Below are positions 16,429-25,115 of a stretch of 64,000 nt of DNA, piece by piece. The DNA is from Pedobacter frigiditerrae (GTDB lineage: Bacteria; Bacteroidota; Bacteroidia; Sphingobacteriales; Sphingobacteriaceae). A program made the translations under genes and the position numbers. Where the stretch lies: positions 526,473 to 590,472 of the forward strand of contig NZ_SJSK01000004.1 in assembly GCF_004331645.1 (NCBI RefSeq), given 5' to 3'. Under the pieces are notes generated by a model. The model did no database searches. It worked only from the letters and a program-made list of their open reading frames with translations, and was not told the DNA's origin. The first letter of the stretch is position 1; each line of letters begins with the position of its first letter.

Positions 16429-17706
16429 ATGACGCAAGTAGACGTACTACTAGGCCTACAATGGGGCGACGAAGGTAAAGGAAAAATTGTTGATGTATTA
16501 AGTCCACAATATGATATGATAGCACGTTTCCAAGGTGGTCCAAATGCTGGTCACACTTTAGAGTTCGATGGCAAAAAATTCGTACTCAACACCATTCCTT
16601 CTGGAATTTTTAATGAAAATATCATGAACCTTATTGGCAATGGTGTTGTAATTGATCCTATTATTTTAAAAAGAGAGCTAGACAACTTAAAAAAAGCTGG
16701 ACATGATCCAGTAGCAACTGGTAAATTGGTAATTGCTCGAAAAGCACACTTAATTTTACCTACCCACCAACTATTAGATGCTGCAAATGAGCAAAAAATG
16801 GGCGCTGGCAAAATCGGTTCTACTTTAAAAGGTATTGGTCCAACTTATATGGACAAAACTGGTCGTAATGGTTTACGCGTTGGCGATACTACTTTACCAG
16901 ATTTTAAAGCTCGTTACAACAAATTAGTAGAAAAGCATAAAGAAATTCTTTCTCATTACGAGTTCGAATATGATTTAACTGAAAAAGAAGCTGCATTTTT
17001 TGAAGCTATAGAGTTTATAAAAAACATTCCTCACGTAGATAGCGAACACTTTGTAAATGGCTATTTAAAAGCTGGCAAAAAAGTTTTAGCAGAAGGTGCT
17101 CAAGGAACTTTGTTAGATGTTGACTTTGGTTCTTACCCATTCGTAACTTCATCTAACACTACAACCGCAGGCGCTTGTACAGGCCTAGGTATTGCTCCTA
17201 ATAAAGTGGGTGATGTTTTCGGGATTTTCAAAGCTTATTGTACTCGTGTTGGCGGTGGACCATTCCCTACCGAACTTGACAATGAGGTTGGTGAAAACCT
17301 TCGTCAAATTGGCCATGAATTTGGTGCAACTACCGGTAGAGCTCGTCGTTGCGGATGGATTGATTTGCCCGCATTGAAATACGCTATCATGTTAAATGGC
17401 GTAACAGAGTTGATCATGATGAAAGCAGATGTATTAGATAGTTTTGATACGATATATGTTTGTACACATTATGAACACAATGGCGAAACGATTGATTATA
17501 TGCCTTATGATATCATTTCTATTCAACCTAAACCAGTTTTAAAAGCCATTGAGGGATGGAAGACAGATTTAACAGGTATCAGATCAATTGAACAAGTTCC
17601 TAGCCAACTGGCTGATTATATTGCTTTCTTAGAAAAAGAATTAGAGGTGCCAATTAAATATCTGTCTGTTGGGCCAGACAGAACCCAGACATTAACTTTA
17701 AAATAA
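16429..17706 (+). CDS. purA: Adenylosuccinate synthetase
   Basis: Catalyses GTP-dependent ligation of IMP and aspartate to adenylosuccinate, the first committed step to AMP. The 425-aa length is standard. The P-loop GLQWGDEGKGKIVD with the catalytic Asp is at residues 8-22. PNAGHTL supplies the catalytic His, and TSSNTTTAGACTGLG plus TTGRARRCGW are IMP/aspartate signatures. The gene is complete and is followed by a strong terminator at 17709. It lies 35 bp after the fur-family gene. Confidence 0.98.
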   Translation: MTQVDVLLGLQWGDEGKGKIVDVLSPQYDMIARFQGGPNAGHTLEFDGKKFVLNTIPSGIFNENIMNLIGNGVVIDPIILKRELDNLKKAGHDPVATGKLVIARKAHLILPTHQLLDAANEQKMGAGKIGSTLKGIGPTYMDKTGRNGLRVGDTTLPDFKARYNKLVEKHKEILSHYEFEYDLTEKEAAFFEAIEFIKNIPHVDSEHFVNGYLKAGKKVLAEGAQGTLLDVDFGSYPFVTSSNTTTAGACTGLGIAPNKVGDVFGIFKAYCTRVGGGPFPTELDNEVGENLRQIGHEFGATTGRARRCGWIDLPALKYAIMLNGVTELIMMKADVLDSFDTIYVCTHYEHNGETIDYMPYDIISIQPKPVLKAIEGWKTDLTGIRSIEQVPSQLADYIAFLEKELEVPIKYLSVGPDRTQTLTLK

Positions 17707-17708
17707 TA

Positions 17709-17745
17709 AATATCCCCTTGAATAAACCCAAGGGGATTTATTTTA
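17709..17745 (+). terminator. Intrinsic terminator after purA
   Basis: Stem ATCCCCTTG (17712-17720) with CAAGGGGAT (17729-17737), an 8-nt loop, and a TTTATTTT tail. It lies 3 bp after the purA stop codon. Confidence 0.88.
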
Positions 17746-17819
17746 TCTAATGATTTTTTACCCCAATAGGGTTAATCATTCTATCTTTTATATTTATTCC
17801 TTAAAGTTGTCATAAGTTA

Positions 17820-19925
17820 ATGCGAATTATCTCGAGCTTAAATACCTATCAACGCTTGTTGCTATTAATTCTAGCCACTAGTGGTTTGTTTTTTATTCTT
17901 TTTTGCAGCCTCTATTTTTACACGCTAAAACAAGAGAAACAGGTATATAATGCTGCATCTAAGGAATATGAAAATGAGGTGAATTCAATTTTTACTTTAA
18001 ATTCTAAAACACACATTGCAGCAATTGTAGATGTAACCTTTTGGGACGAACTGGTTAGTTACCTTAAAACAAAAGACCAAAAGTGGTATAAAGAATATAT
18101 AGAAAGTCAATTTCCTACTTATGATGCTGATTTTATAGGTGTTTATACTTTAAGTAATCGATTAATTTCAAAAACCACATCGGATCATTTAAATACTATA
18201 GGTCAAATCCCTCAAGAAATATTAAACAAGCTCTATAACGACAAACTTGTTAGGTATTACAAAAGAGTTCCTGAAGGAATTTTAGAGGTTTTTGGAGCAA
18301 CAATACATCCCTCTAACGACTTACATAAAAACAAATTTAAACCTTCTGGTTACTTTTTTATGGCCAGAATTTTAGGTGGTGGTTTCGTTAAAAATCTTGA
18401 AAAAATCACAAGTTCAAAAATAAAAATTGTTCAAGATTTTAAAATTAATGCAGAAGGTAAAGATGCGATATACGTTAATTTAAGCCTAAATGATCTACAA
18501 AATAAAAAAGTGTCAAACATTGTTTTTGAAAGGCCATTCCATCTAAATTTTATCACATCAAAAAAAATATTAATCACTATACTAGTTGCTACAATAATTA
18601 ACCTATTGGTTTATCTCTATTACTATAGAAAATGGGTTTACAGACCAATAGATCTTATTACAAACATTCTAGAAACTAAAGATGAAAAAGCCATAAACAA
18701 TCTAAGGAATATTAGGGGAGAATTTATCCATATTAGTAATCTCTTTGAAGAAAACAACAACCAAAGAAAAGAATTAGAGATTGCAAAACAAAAAGCAGAA
18801 GAAGGTGATAAGTTAAAATCTTCTTTCTTGGCTAACCTATCCCATGAAATAAGGACACCCATGAATGCTATCATGGGGTTTAGCGACTTGTTAATAGATC
18901 CAAACCTGGACTTAAAAGATAGAAACGAATACCTTAAAATCATTAGAAATAGCGGCAAGAATTTAACTTCTATTATAGAAGACTTATTAGAAATGTCTAA
19001 AATTGATTCTAAACAAATAACACCAAATTATAAGGCAATTGACCTAGAAAAATGCATTTCAGAATTATATAATTCTATAAAAATAACAGTATCAGAAGAA
19101 AAGAATTTACAATTTTTAATCCAAGAAAGTTCATCAAAACCAAAAACAAAAATTCTTACGGACGAAGTAAAATTAAAGCAAATTCTAACAAACTTAGTTA
19201 CAAATGCCTTAAAATTTACTACCAATGGATCTGTAAACGTTGGTTATTACGTAAATGAAAAAAAAGAAATTATCGAATTTTGGGTTAGCGACACTGGCCA
19301 AGGAATTGAAAAAGATAACATTCAAATCATTTTTGACCGATTTAGAAGAATTGAAGACAAATTCTCTGTTCAGATTAGCGGATTGGGATTAGGCTTATCC
19401 ATTACCAAGGCATATGTAGAATTATTGGGTGGTTCTATTAATGTAGAATCCACGGTAGGCATAGGCTCTAAATTTTCATTTACTATCCCTTTAAAGTATG
19501 ACGAAACTAAACTAAATATGAGTGTAAAAGAAGAACCTCAAAAAAGCGAGACCATTACCAATCAAACTATTCTAATAGCAGAAGATGATGACATCAATTT
19601 TATGCTATTACAAAGAATACTTTTATTAAAAAACTATCATATCCTAAGAGCTGTTAACGGAAAAGTAGCCGTTGATATTTGTGAAGCAAACCAAGGTATT
19701 GACTTGATTTTTATGGACATTAAAATGCCAATAATGGATGGTTTTGAAGCTTTTAATATAATTAGAACATTTAATCAAACTATTCCAATAATTGCCAATA
19801 CTGCCTATTCTTCTACAGAAGATAAAGAAAGAATACTTAGCGCAGGGTTTACAAACTATATCTCAAAACCGATTAACAAAGTACAAATATTCGAAATGCT
19901 AGATGCCATTTTTGGAAATAAATAG
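17820..19925 (+). CDS. Hybrid sensor histidine kinase with CHASE4-like sensor
   Basis: A 701-aa membrane kinase. TM1 (about 12-34) and TM2 (about 248-268) flank an extracytoplasmic sensor of about 210 residues. AIVDVTFWDELVSYL near its start resembles the CHASE4 D-x-x-FWD pattern. A short linker leads to the HisKA dimerisation helix SSFLANLSHEIRTPMNAIMGF with phospho-acceptor His342. The HATPase domain (N box NLVTNALKF, G boxes DTGQGIE and GLGLGLSI) is intact. A C-terminal receiver domain has ILIAEDDDIN, the phospho-acceptor Asp633 in FMDIKMPIMDG, and a Lys in ISKPI. There is no HTH and no neighbouring response regulator, so the output partner is unknown. Confidence 0.93.
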   Translation: MRIISSLNTYQRLLLLILATSGLFFILFCSLYFYTLKQEKQVYNAASKEYENEVNSIFTLNSKTHIAAIVDVTFWDELVSYLKTKDQKWYKEYIESQFPTYDADFIGVYTLSNRLISKTTSDHLNTIGQIPQEILNKLYNDKLVRYYKRVPEGILEVFGATIHPSNDLHKNKFKPSGYFFMARILGGGFVKNLEKITSSKIKIVQDFKINAEGKDAIYVNLSLNDLQNKKVSNIVFERPFHLNFITSKKILITILVATIINLLVYLYYYRKWVYRPIDLITNILETKDEKAINNLRNIRGEFIHISNLFEENNNQRKELEIAKQKAEEGDKLKSSFLANLSHEIRTPMNAIMGFSDLLIDPNLDLKDRNEYLKIIRNSGKNLTSIIEDLLEMSKIDSKQITPNYKAIDLEKCISELYNSIKITVSEEKNLQFLIQESSSKPKTKILTDEVKLKQILTNLVTNALKFTTNGSVNVGYYVNEKKEIIEFWVSDTGQGIEKDNIQIIFDRFRRIEDKFSVQISGLGLGLSITKAYVELLGGSINVESTVGIGSKFSFTIPLKYDETKLNMSVKEEPQKSETITNQTILIAEDDDINFMLLQRILLLKNYHILRAVNGKVAVDICEANQGIDLIFMDIKMPIMDGFEAFNIIRTFNQTIPIIANTAYSSTEDKERILSAGFTNYISKPINKVQIFEMLDAIFGNK

Positions 19926-19928
19926 TAA

Positions 19929-20531
19929 TTATTCATCTTCCAACAAAGAAACACAATTTAAACTAAGAGCTTTTAACCTGGTCTCTATTGTTGCAATTGA
20001 TTGAGTGTCTTTAATGCTTTTATATAGGTTCTCAATTATTATTAATGTTTCCTCGTCTGGGCTACAAGCTTGATATTTTTCTAAATGAGGAATAGCTTTT
20101 ACAACTAGTTTTTTATAATTGGTATATGCTTTAGCATTTGCTTCTACATTTTTTTCTTTACTAGCCATATTCATCTCTTGCACAAAAACTTTGGTCCTTG
20201 CCAAATAAATAAATCCAAGTGCCCTATGTACTACTTCATAGTTAGGCTCTCTTTTAAGCATTTTATCATAATAAACAATTGCACTATCTGGCTTTCCCGT
20301 TTCCTCAAACAACCTACCAATATGATACTGGACATTGATAATTTGTCTATTTGTTAGCTTACTGGAGTCTGCTAAAATGGTTAACATTTTGGCAAGATAT
20401 TTAGGTTTGTCTTCATTTGAATTTCTGTATTCTTTAAATTCTTCATAACCTTTATGCCTTATATTTTGCTGGGCATAAGAATTGAAACATAGAAAAGTAA
20501 GAATGAAGATAAATAAATACCATTTTTTCAT
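19929..20531 (-). CDS. Secreted TPR protein
   Basis: A 200-aa protein with a signal peptide (MKKWYLFIFILTFLCFNSYAQ). A TPR-like pair follows at about 60-115 (YHIGRLFEETGKPDSAIVYYDKMLKREPNYEVVHRALGFIYL split over two helices each). The second half is helical and charged. It converges on the histidine kinase gene with 3 bp between stops. No function is recognised; a periplasmic scaffold role is an inference from the fold. It is divergent from pabB. Confidence 0.75.
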   Translation of the reverse strand: MKKWYLFIFILTFLCFNSYAQQNIRHKGYEEFKEYRNSNEDKPKYLAKMLTILADSSKLTNRQIINVQYHIGRLFEETGKPDSAIVYYDKMLKREPNYEVVHRALGFIYLARTKVFVQEMNMASKEKNVEANAKAYTNYKKLVVKAIPHLEKYQACSPDEETLIIIENLYKSIKDTQSIATIETRLKALSLNCVSLLEDE

Positions 20532-20600
20532 AAATAATGTGCTTTTAAAATTTACTCAAGATATAAATATAAATTTTAACCCATAACCAACTCTCATTTT

Positions 20601-20608
20601 TATCTTTG
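20601..20608 (+). promoter_or_regulatory. -7 box of the pabB promoter
   Basis: TATCTTTG, an exact TAnnTTTG match, with only 7 nt between it and the pabB ATG at 20616. No clear -33 box. A start site about 5 nt past the box leaves a leader of about 0-3 nt. Confidence 0.6.
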
Positions 20609-20615
20609 TTTATCA

Positions 20616-21872
20616 ATGAACAAAACTACAATTAGCTTATTCAAGCAAAAAGCAATGCAGTTAGCTTCTATTTACGAGGTTTGCTGTTGCTTAGATTCTA
20701 ACAATTATACAGATCCTTATTCTCAGTATGATTGTTTAATTGCATTTGGCGTACAAGAAGAAATCAAGATCAATGCAGGAGAAGCATTTTCAGCTCTAAA
20801 ATCATTCCATGAAAGTAATAAAGATTGGATGTTTGGTTTATTAAGTTATGAGCTTAAAAATGAAACCGAACAACTTACTACGAATCATGAGGATCAATTA
20901 GAATTTCCAGATTTATATTTCTTCGTACCTAAATATTTAATCGCTTTGCAAGGTGATGAAATTAAAGTATTAAAAGGTGATGAAGGAATTATCGATGCCA
21001 TTAACAAAGTTTCGTTGGCTAATTTTTCATCATCAGCTGATGTTAAAATCGAAAGTCGCTTTGATAAAAAAAATTATATCAACACAGTTGAAAAACTACA
21101 GGCACATATAAAACGTGGCGATATCTATGAAGTTAATTTTTGCCAAGAGTTTTTCGCTAACAATGCAAAAATTAATCCTTTAGCTATTTATCAAGAACTA
21201 AATGAGTTATCTCCAACTCCTTTCGCTGGATTTTTTAAAATATACAATCACTATATTATATCAGCTACTCCAGAAAGATTTCTTTGTAAAAGAGGCAATC
21301 AATTAATATCTCAACCCATAAAGGGAACAGCAAAAAGAAGCACAGATTTAATTGAAGATGAACAAATAAAAATAAATTTAAAATCTAGTATTAAGGAGCA
21401 AGCAGAAAATGTAATGATTGTTGATTTAGTGCGGAATGATTTAACCAAAAGTGCTGTTCAAGGCACTGTTCAAGTTGATGAATTATTTGGCATTTATACG
21501 TTTCCTCAGGTTCATCAAATGATATCAACAATTAGCTGCGAGCTTAATCCCGAAGTTCATTTTGTTGATGCAATCAAAAACACATTTCCAATGGGATCAA
21601 TGACGGGCGCCCCAAAAATTAAGGCGATGCAATTAATTGATACTTATGAGAGAAATAAAAGAGGCGCTTTTTCAGGCTCTTTTGGTTGTATAAGTCCCGA
21701 TGGAGATTTCGATTTTAATGTAATTATTCGCAGTATATTATATAATTCAAATCGCCAATACCTTTCATTTCAAGTGGGTGGAGCAATTACTTATGCCGCA
21801 AAAGCTGAGGATGAATATGAAGAATGTCTATTAAAAGCTTCTGCAATCCTTAAAGTTTTAGGAGGGGTTTAG
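20616..21872 (+). CDS. pabB: Aminodeoxychorismate synthase component I
   Basis: Converts chorismate and ammonia to 4-amino-4-deoxychorismate for folate synthesis. The 418-aa chorismate-binding domain protein shows GDIYEVNFCQEF, SQPIKGTAKR, ENVMIVDLVRNDL and FPMGSMTGAPK. Lys236 in PIKGT is the lysine that forms a covalent intermediate in PabB; anthranilate synthases have PIAGT at this place, so PabB is favoured over TrpE. No glutaminase (PabA) gene is adjacent, so it must be shared or encoded elsewhere. An exact -7 box lies 7 nt before the ATG, predicting a nearly leaderless mRNA. A bidirectional terminator follows. Confidence 0.92.
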   Translation: MNKTTISLFKQKAMQLASIYEVCCCLDSNNYTDPYSQYDCLIAFGVQEEIKINAGEAFSALKSFHESNKDWMFGLLSYELKNETEQLTTNHEDQLEFPDLYFFVPKYLIALQGDEIKVLKGDEGIIDAINKVSLANFSSSADVKIESRFDKKNYINTVEKLQAHIKRGDIYEVNFCQEFFANNAKINPLAIYQELNELSPTPFAGFFKIYNHYIISATPERFLCKRGNQLISQPIKGTAKRSTDLIEDEQIKINLKSSIKEQAENVMIVDLVRNDLTKSAVQGTVQVDELFGIYTFPQVHQMISTISCELNPEVHFVDAIKNTFPMGSMTGAPKIKAMQLIDTYERNKRGAFSGSFGCISPDGDFDFNVIIRSILYNSNRQYLSFQVGGAITYAAKAEDEYEECLLKASAILKVLGGV

Positions 21873-21918
21873 GGTTTAGCGGCAATTCTATTTTATATAA
21901 ATTGTTTAGTAAAACAAA

Positions 21919-21950
21919 AAAAGTGGAGAGTAAAACCCTCCACTTTTATA
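21919..21950. terminator. Bidirectional terminator between pabB and the M48 gene
   Basis: Stem AAAAGTGGAG (21919-21928) with CTCCACTTTT (21938-21947). A-rich and T-rich flanks allow it to work for both converging genes. Confidence 0.85.
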
Positions 21951-21966
21951 CCTTATGCCATCATGC

Positions 21967-22788
21967 CTACTTTTTATAATATTTCATTGCCTCTGGCAAA
22001 TCTCTTTGGATTTGTGCAATACGGGCGTCATCTGAAGGGTGTGTACTTAAAAACATAGGTGGTTTAGAGCCCCCAGAACTTGCTTGCGCCATTCTTTGCC
22101 AAAAACTAATTGCAGTACTAGGATTGTAACCAGCCATTGCCATGAAAGACAAGCCCATTTTATCTGCTTCTAACTCTTGGTTTCGTGAGTTTGGCAATAC
22201 ATAACCAGCTTGAGCACCTATTCCATATAATTGATTTACAACAGCTTGTGTTGTTTCTGATTTATTTCCTACTGCAGCACCAATCACTGCCCCTCCTATT
22301 TGAGCTTTCATCATATTAGATGCTCTTTCTACGGAATGTTGCGCAATGGCGTGAGCAATCTCATGTCCCATTACCGTTGCTAATCCAGCCTCATCCTTGG
22401 TAATTGGTAATATGCCAGTGTAAACAGCAACTTTTCCACCTGGCATACACCAAGCATTAATTTCTTTACTTTCTATTAAATTAAACTCCCACTTATAGTT
22501 TTTTATCTGCTCTCCATAACCATTTTGATTCATGTACTGCGTTACTGCTGCTGCAACTTTAGCACCAACTCTTTTAATCATTTGTGTATTTGCTGAATTT
22601 GTTGAAACAACCTTGGTACTTGGATCACTTAAAAATTGAGAGTATCCAATTGCCGCCTGTTGCTCCAAATCGGCAGCACTTACGCCAAAGGTTGTAACTT
22701 TACGTCCAGTTAAAGGAACAACAGAAGTGGTACATGAGGAAATTACTACCAAACTTGTAGCAATACCTAGAATCATTAATTTTTTCAT
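21967..22788 (-). CDS. M48 family zinc metallopeptidase, lipoprotein
   Basis: A 273-aa peptidase of the M48C (BepA/LoiP-like) type. The N-terminus has a lipobox (VVISSC, lipidated Cys19), so it is anchored in an envelope membrane facing the periplasm. The HEIAH zinc motif is at 142-146, and the third ligand is the Glu in NQELEADKMG. STHPSDDARI near the C-terminus is also typical. Family members degrade misassembled outer-membrane proteins; that role here is inferred. It lies 171 bp downstream of plsY, and that gap holds a long inverted repeat, so it probably has its own promoter. Confidence 0.92.
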   Translation of the reverse strand: MKKLMILGIATSLVVISSCTTSVVPLTGRKVTTFGVSAADLEQQAAIGYSQFLSDPSTKVVSTNSANTQMIKRVGAKVAAAVTQYMNQNGYGEQIKNYKWEFNLIESKEINAWCMPGGKVAVYTGILPITKDEAGLATVMGHEIAHAIAQHSVERASNMMKAQIGGAVIGAAVGNKSETTQAVVNQLYGIGAQAGYVLPNSRNQELEADKMGLSFMAMAGYNPSTAISFWQRMAQASSGGSKPPMFLSTHPSDDARIAQIQRDLPEAMKYYKK

Positions 22789-22817
22789 CAGTATATTATT
22801 TGTTTTTTAATGGTGAT

Positions 22818-22873
22818 GAAGCTATCATGAGCATTTTCATTATGCTTTGTGAGCGTTTGCTCATGATGGTTTC
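22818..22873. repeat. 16-bp-arm inverted repeat upstream of the M48 gene
   Basis: Perfect 10-bp arms ATCATGAGCA (22824-22833) and TGCTCATGAT (22858-22867). With two G-U pairs the stem extends to 16 bp over 22818-22873. It lies 30 bp upstream of the M48 start, in the plsY-M48 gap. No T-run in the direction of plsY transcription follows directly. It could be a regulatory palindrome or an RNA structure in the M48 leader. Confidence 0.6.
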
Positions 22874-22959
22874 ATAATATTTTTTTGAGTGTATTGATTA
22901 TTTGTTAATCGCATTTTCTAGTTAACAAATAGTATGCCTCAAAGTTTCAAAAACATTTC

Positions 22960-23607
22960 TTAACTCTGTTTTTTCTTAAACAGGTAAACTTTAGATTCTT
23001 TGCCTTTTAGCAATCGCTCGATGTTTTTTTGATGTGTAACTAATATTAAAAGGCAAACGCATATTCCATATAACACTTCAGATTTAATGGATGTTTGCAA
23101 AACAAACACTGTAGCAATTGGAAATGTAAAACCAGCACAAATAGAACTTAAAGAAACATATTTTGTTGATAATAAGACTATAACAAATACAAGAACACAA
23201 AGTCCTGCGGCCGTAGGGTTAACTGCCAAGATCATCCCAAAAAGCGTGGCTACTCCTTTTCCTCCCCTAAAACCTGCAAATACAGGGAATAAATGCCCCA
23301 TAACAGCGATTACGCCTAAAGCCAATTCATAATTAACAAATTGAGTTGAGTTTTGAGGTCCTGTAACAGATAGCCCAATAAAAAAAGCAAGTTTTGTTGC
23401 TGTATATCCTTTAAAAATATCCAAAAACATCACGATGATACCTGCCTTTTTTCCTAGTACCCTAAAGGTATTTGTTGCACCAGCATTTCCGCTACCATAT
23501 TCCCTAACATCCACACCATAAAAAGCCTGACCAAACCACACGGCAGAAGGTATCGAACCAAGAAGATAGGCAACAATTAGTGCTGAAATAGAGTAGATCG
23601 AAATCAT
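22960..23607 (-). CDS. plsY: Glycerol-3-phosphate acyltransferase PlsY
   Basis: An inner-membrane acyltransferase that uses acyl-phosphate to acylate glycerol-3-phosphate, the first step of phospholipid synthesis. The 215-aa protein has about five hydrophobic helices. The three conserved loop motifs are present: LGSIPSAVWFGQ, GSGNAGATNTFRVLGKK, and FRGGKGVATLFG. It ends in a short basic tail. It lies 53 bp downstream of nadC on the same strand and is probably in one operon with DUF4783 and nadC. The matching PlsX is not in the window. Confidence 0.95.
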   Translation of the reverse strand: MISIYSISALIVAYLLGSIPSAVWFGQAFYGVDVREYGSGNAGATNTFRVLGKKAGIIVMFLDIFKGYTATKLAFFIGLSVTGPQNSTQFVNYELALGVIAVMGHLFPVFAGFRGGKGVATLFGMILAVNPTAAGLCVLVFVIVLLSTKYVSLSSICAGFTFPIATVFVLQTSIKSEVLYGICVCLLILVTHQKNIERLLKGKESKVYLFKKKQS

Positions 23608-23660
23608 AACCTACAATTATACTAAAAAAAACAGTTTCAAGATGGTCGAATTTATATGAA

Positions 23661-24503
23661 TTAAAATGCTTTTAAACTTAAGTCTAAACTTTTAACAGAA
23701 TGAGTTAAAGCACCCATAGAAATATAATCTACTCCACAAGCTGCATAATCAGTTACATTTTCTTCTACAATGCCGCCAGATGCTTCAGTAATGAATTTTC
23801 CATCAATTAGTGCAACAGCTTCTTTTAAAAGTGGTATTGGAAAATTATCTAGCATGATACGATTAACATTACCTTGAGCTAAAACTTGGTTCAATTCTGT
23901 TAAATTTCTAACTTCTATCTCTATAGCTAGTTTCCTATTAGTAGTTTTCAGGTATTCATTTGCAGCAATAATTGCATTGGCTATTCCACTTGCATAATCA
24001 ACATGATTATCTTTAATCAATATCATGTCATATAATCCAATACGGTGGTTAACTCCACCTCCTATTTTAACTGCCCATTTTTCAAGGTATCTTAAGCCTG
24101 GTGTTGTTTTTCTTGTATCTAAAACTTGGGTTTTATAAGGCTTTAAAGCCTGTACAATTCTATTGGTTTTGGTTGCTATACCACTCATTCTTTGCATACA
24201 ATTCAAAACCAATCGCTCAGCCAATAAAATTGAGTGAGTACTTCCTTCAACTGTTAAAGCAATTTCTCCAAATTTAACAAGGGCACCATCATTAATTAAC
24301 ACATCAACTTTTAAAGATGAATCGATTTGATTAAAGATTTCTATCGCTAGCTCTACACCAGCTAAAATACCATCTTCTTTTACAATGAGTTTAGCTTTGC
24401 CTTGTGTGTTTTTTGGTATGGTAGAAAGAGAAGTATGATCTCCATCGCCTACATCTTCGGCAATGGCATTCTTGATAAAGAGATCGACAATTTTTTTATC
24501 CAA
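23661..24503 (-). CDS. nadC: Nicotinate-nucleotide pyrophosphorylase (carboxylating)
   Basis: Quinolinate phosphoribosyltransferase: quinolinate plus PRPP gives nicotinate mononucleotide, CO2 and PPi in NAD synthesis. The 280-aa length is usual. Visible signatures are EDVGDGDHTS, LNCMQRMSGIATKT, DTRKTTPGLRYLEKWAVKIGG (split here as the family's RKTxPGxRxLxKxAVxxGG), LIKDNH and EASGGI. No obvious defects. It sits between DUF4783 (44 bp upstream) and plsY (53 bp downstream). The nadA and nadB genes are not in this window. Confidence 0.96.
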   Translation of the reverse strand: MDKKIVDLFIKNAIAEDVGDGDHTSLSTIPKNTQGKAKLIVKEDGILAGVELAIEIFNQIDSSLKVDVLINDGALVKFGEIALTVEGSTHSILLAERLVLNCMQRMSGIATKTNRIVQALKPYKTQVLDTRKTTPGLRYLEKWAVKIGGGVNHRIGLYDMILIKDNHVDYASGIANAIIAANEYLKTTNRKLAIEIEVRNLTELNQVLAQGNVNRIMLDNFPIPLLKEAVALIDGKFITEASGGIVEENVTDYAACGVDYISMGALTHSVKSLDLSLKAF

Positions 24504-24547
24504 AGCAGTAAATTTTCTTCAAAAATAAGAATTTACAGCTTAAATAA

Positions 24548-24952
24548 CTATTCCTTGTCTGCTTCAATTCTTAATTCGGTGATTAAGAAAGCATTAGATG
24601 GTTTTTTAAGATTCAATGTTACGGTTACCCTAAACTTACCATTTTTAGTATTTAAGGAAAGTATACAATGACGATAATTTGGATTACTACTTAAACGATG
24701 AATTATTGTTGATTTATTGGGTGTATTTTTTATAAAAAAATCTCTTAAAATTTGTTCAGACTGTGCTTTACTATATACATCTTCTTGGTCAATTATGATT
24801 AACTCTACAGACGATGCAAAATTTTTGGCAATGTCCTTGGAGTTTCCGGATTTAAAATATGCCGATAAATCATCAATAATATCAACCTGTGGCCCATTAC
24901 TTGAAGGAAAATGGAGTACGATAACAAATAAAGCGAGTAAATGTTTTATCAT
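24548..24952 (-). CDS. DUF4783 family secreted protein
   Basis: A 134-aa protein with a probable signal peptide (MIKHLLALFVIVLHFPSSNG). The mature part has the DUF4783 pattern: DIIDDLSAYFKSGNSKDIAKNFASSVELIIIDQE, read as an NTF2-like alpha+beta fold, then SKAQSEQILRDFF, and a final FRVTVTLNLKK strand. Function is unknown; it recurs beside nadC in Bacteroidota as far as I recall. It starts the nadC-plsY operon and is divergent from gpmI. Confidence 0.85.
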   Translation of the reverse strand: MIKHLLALFVIVLHFPSSNGPQVDIIDDLSAYFKSGNSKDIAKNFASSVELIIIDQEDVYSKAQSEQILRDFFIKNTPNKSTIIHRLSSNPNYRHCILSLNTKNGKFRVTVTLNLKKPSNAFLITELRIEADKE

Positions 24953-25017
24953 GTGTGTAAAAAACTAATTATTTCAAGCTAAAATTATGCCACTTATAAA
25001 TCATAATGTTCAAATAC

Positions 25018-25048
25018 TTTCCTTTAAGGCCTCAATAGCTTATATTTG
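25018..25048 (+). promoter_or_regulatory. Promoter of gpmI
   Basis: TTTC at 25018-25021, a 19-nt spacer and TATATTTG at 25041-25048, an exact -7 match. The same TTTC-N19-TATATTTG layout occurs at pyrR. The predicted start near 25053-25055 leaves a leader of about 60 nt that is nearly filled by the hairpin at 25053. Confidence 0.75.
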
Positions 25049-25052
25049 CAAT

Positions 25053-25097
25053 AATAAGCAAAAGCTTAAATATTTAAAGTTTTGCTTATTTTTATTC
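25053..25097 (+). promoter_or_regulatory. Terminator-like hairpin in the gpmI leader
   Basis: Perfect 11-bp arms AATAAGCAAAA (25053-25063) and TTTTGCTTATT (25080-25090), with partial pairing inside the loop and a following TTTTATT run. It starts at about the predicted transcription start and ends 19 nt before the gpmI ATG. Its form is that of an A/T-rich intrinsic terminator, so it may attenuate gpmI or protect the 5' end of its mRNA. Confidence 0.65.
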
Positions 25098-25115
25098 CAT
25101 TTATAACAAAAACTA

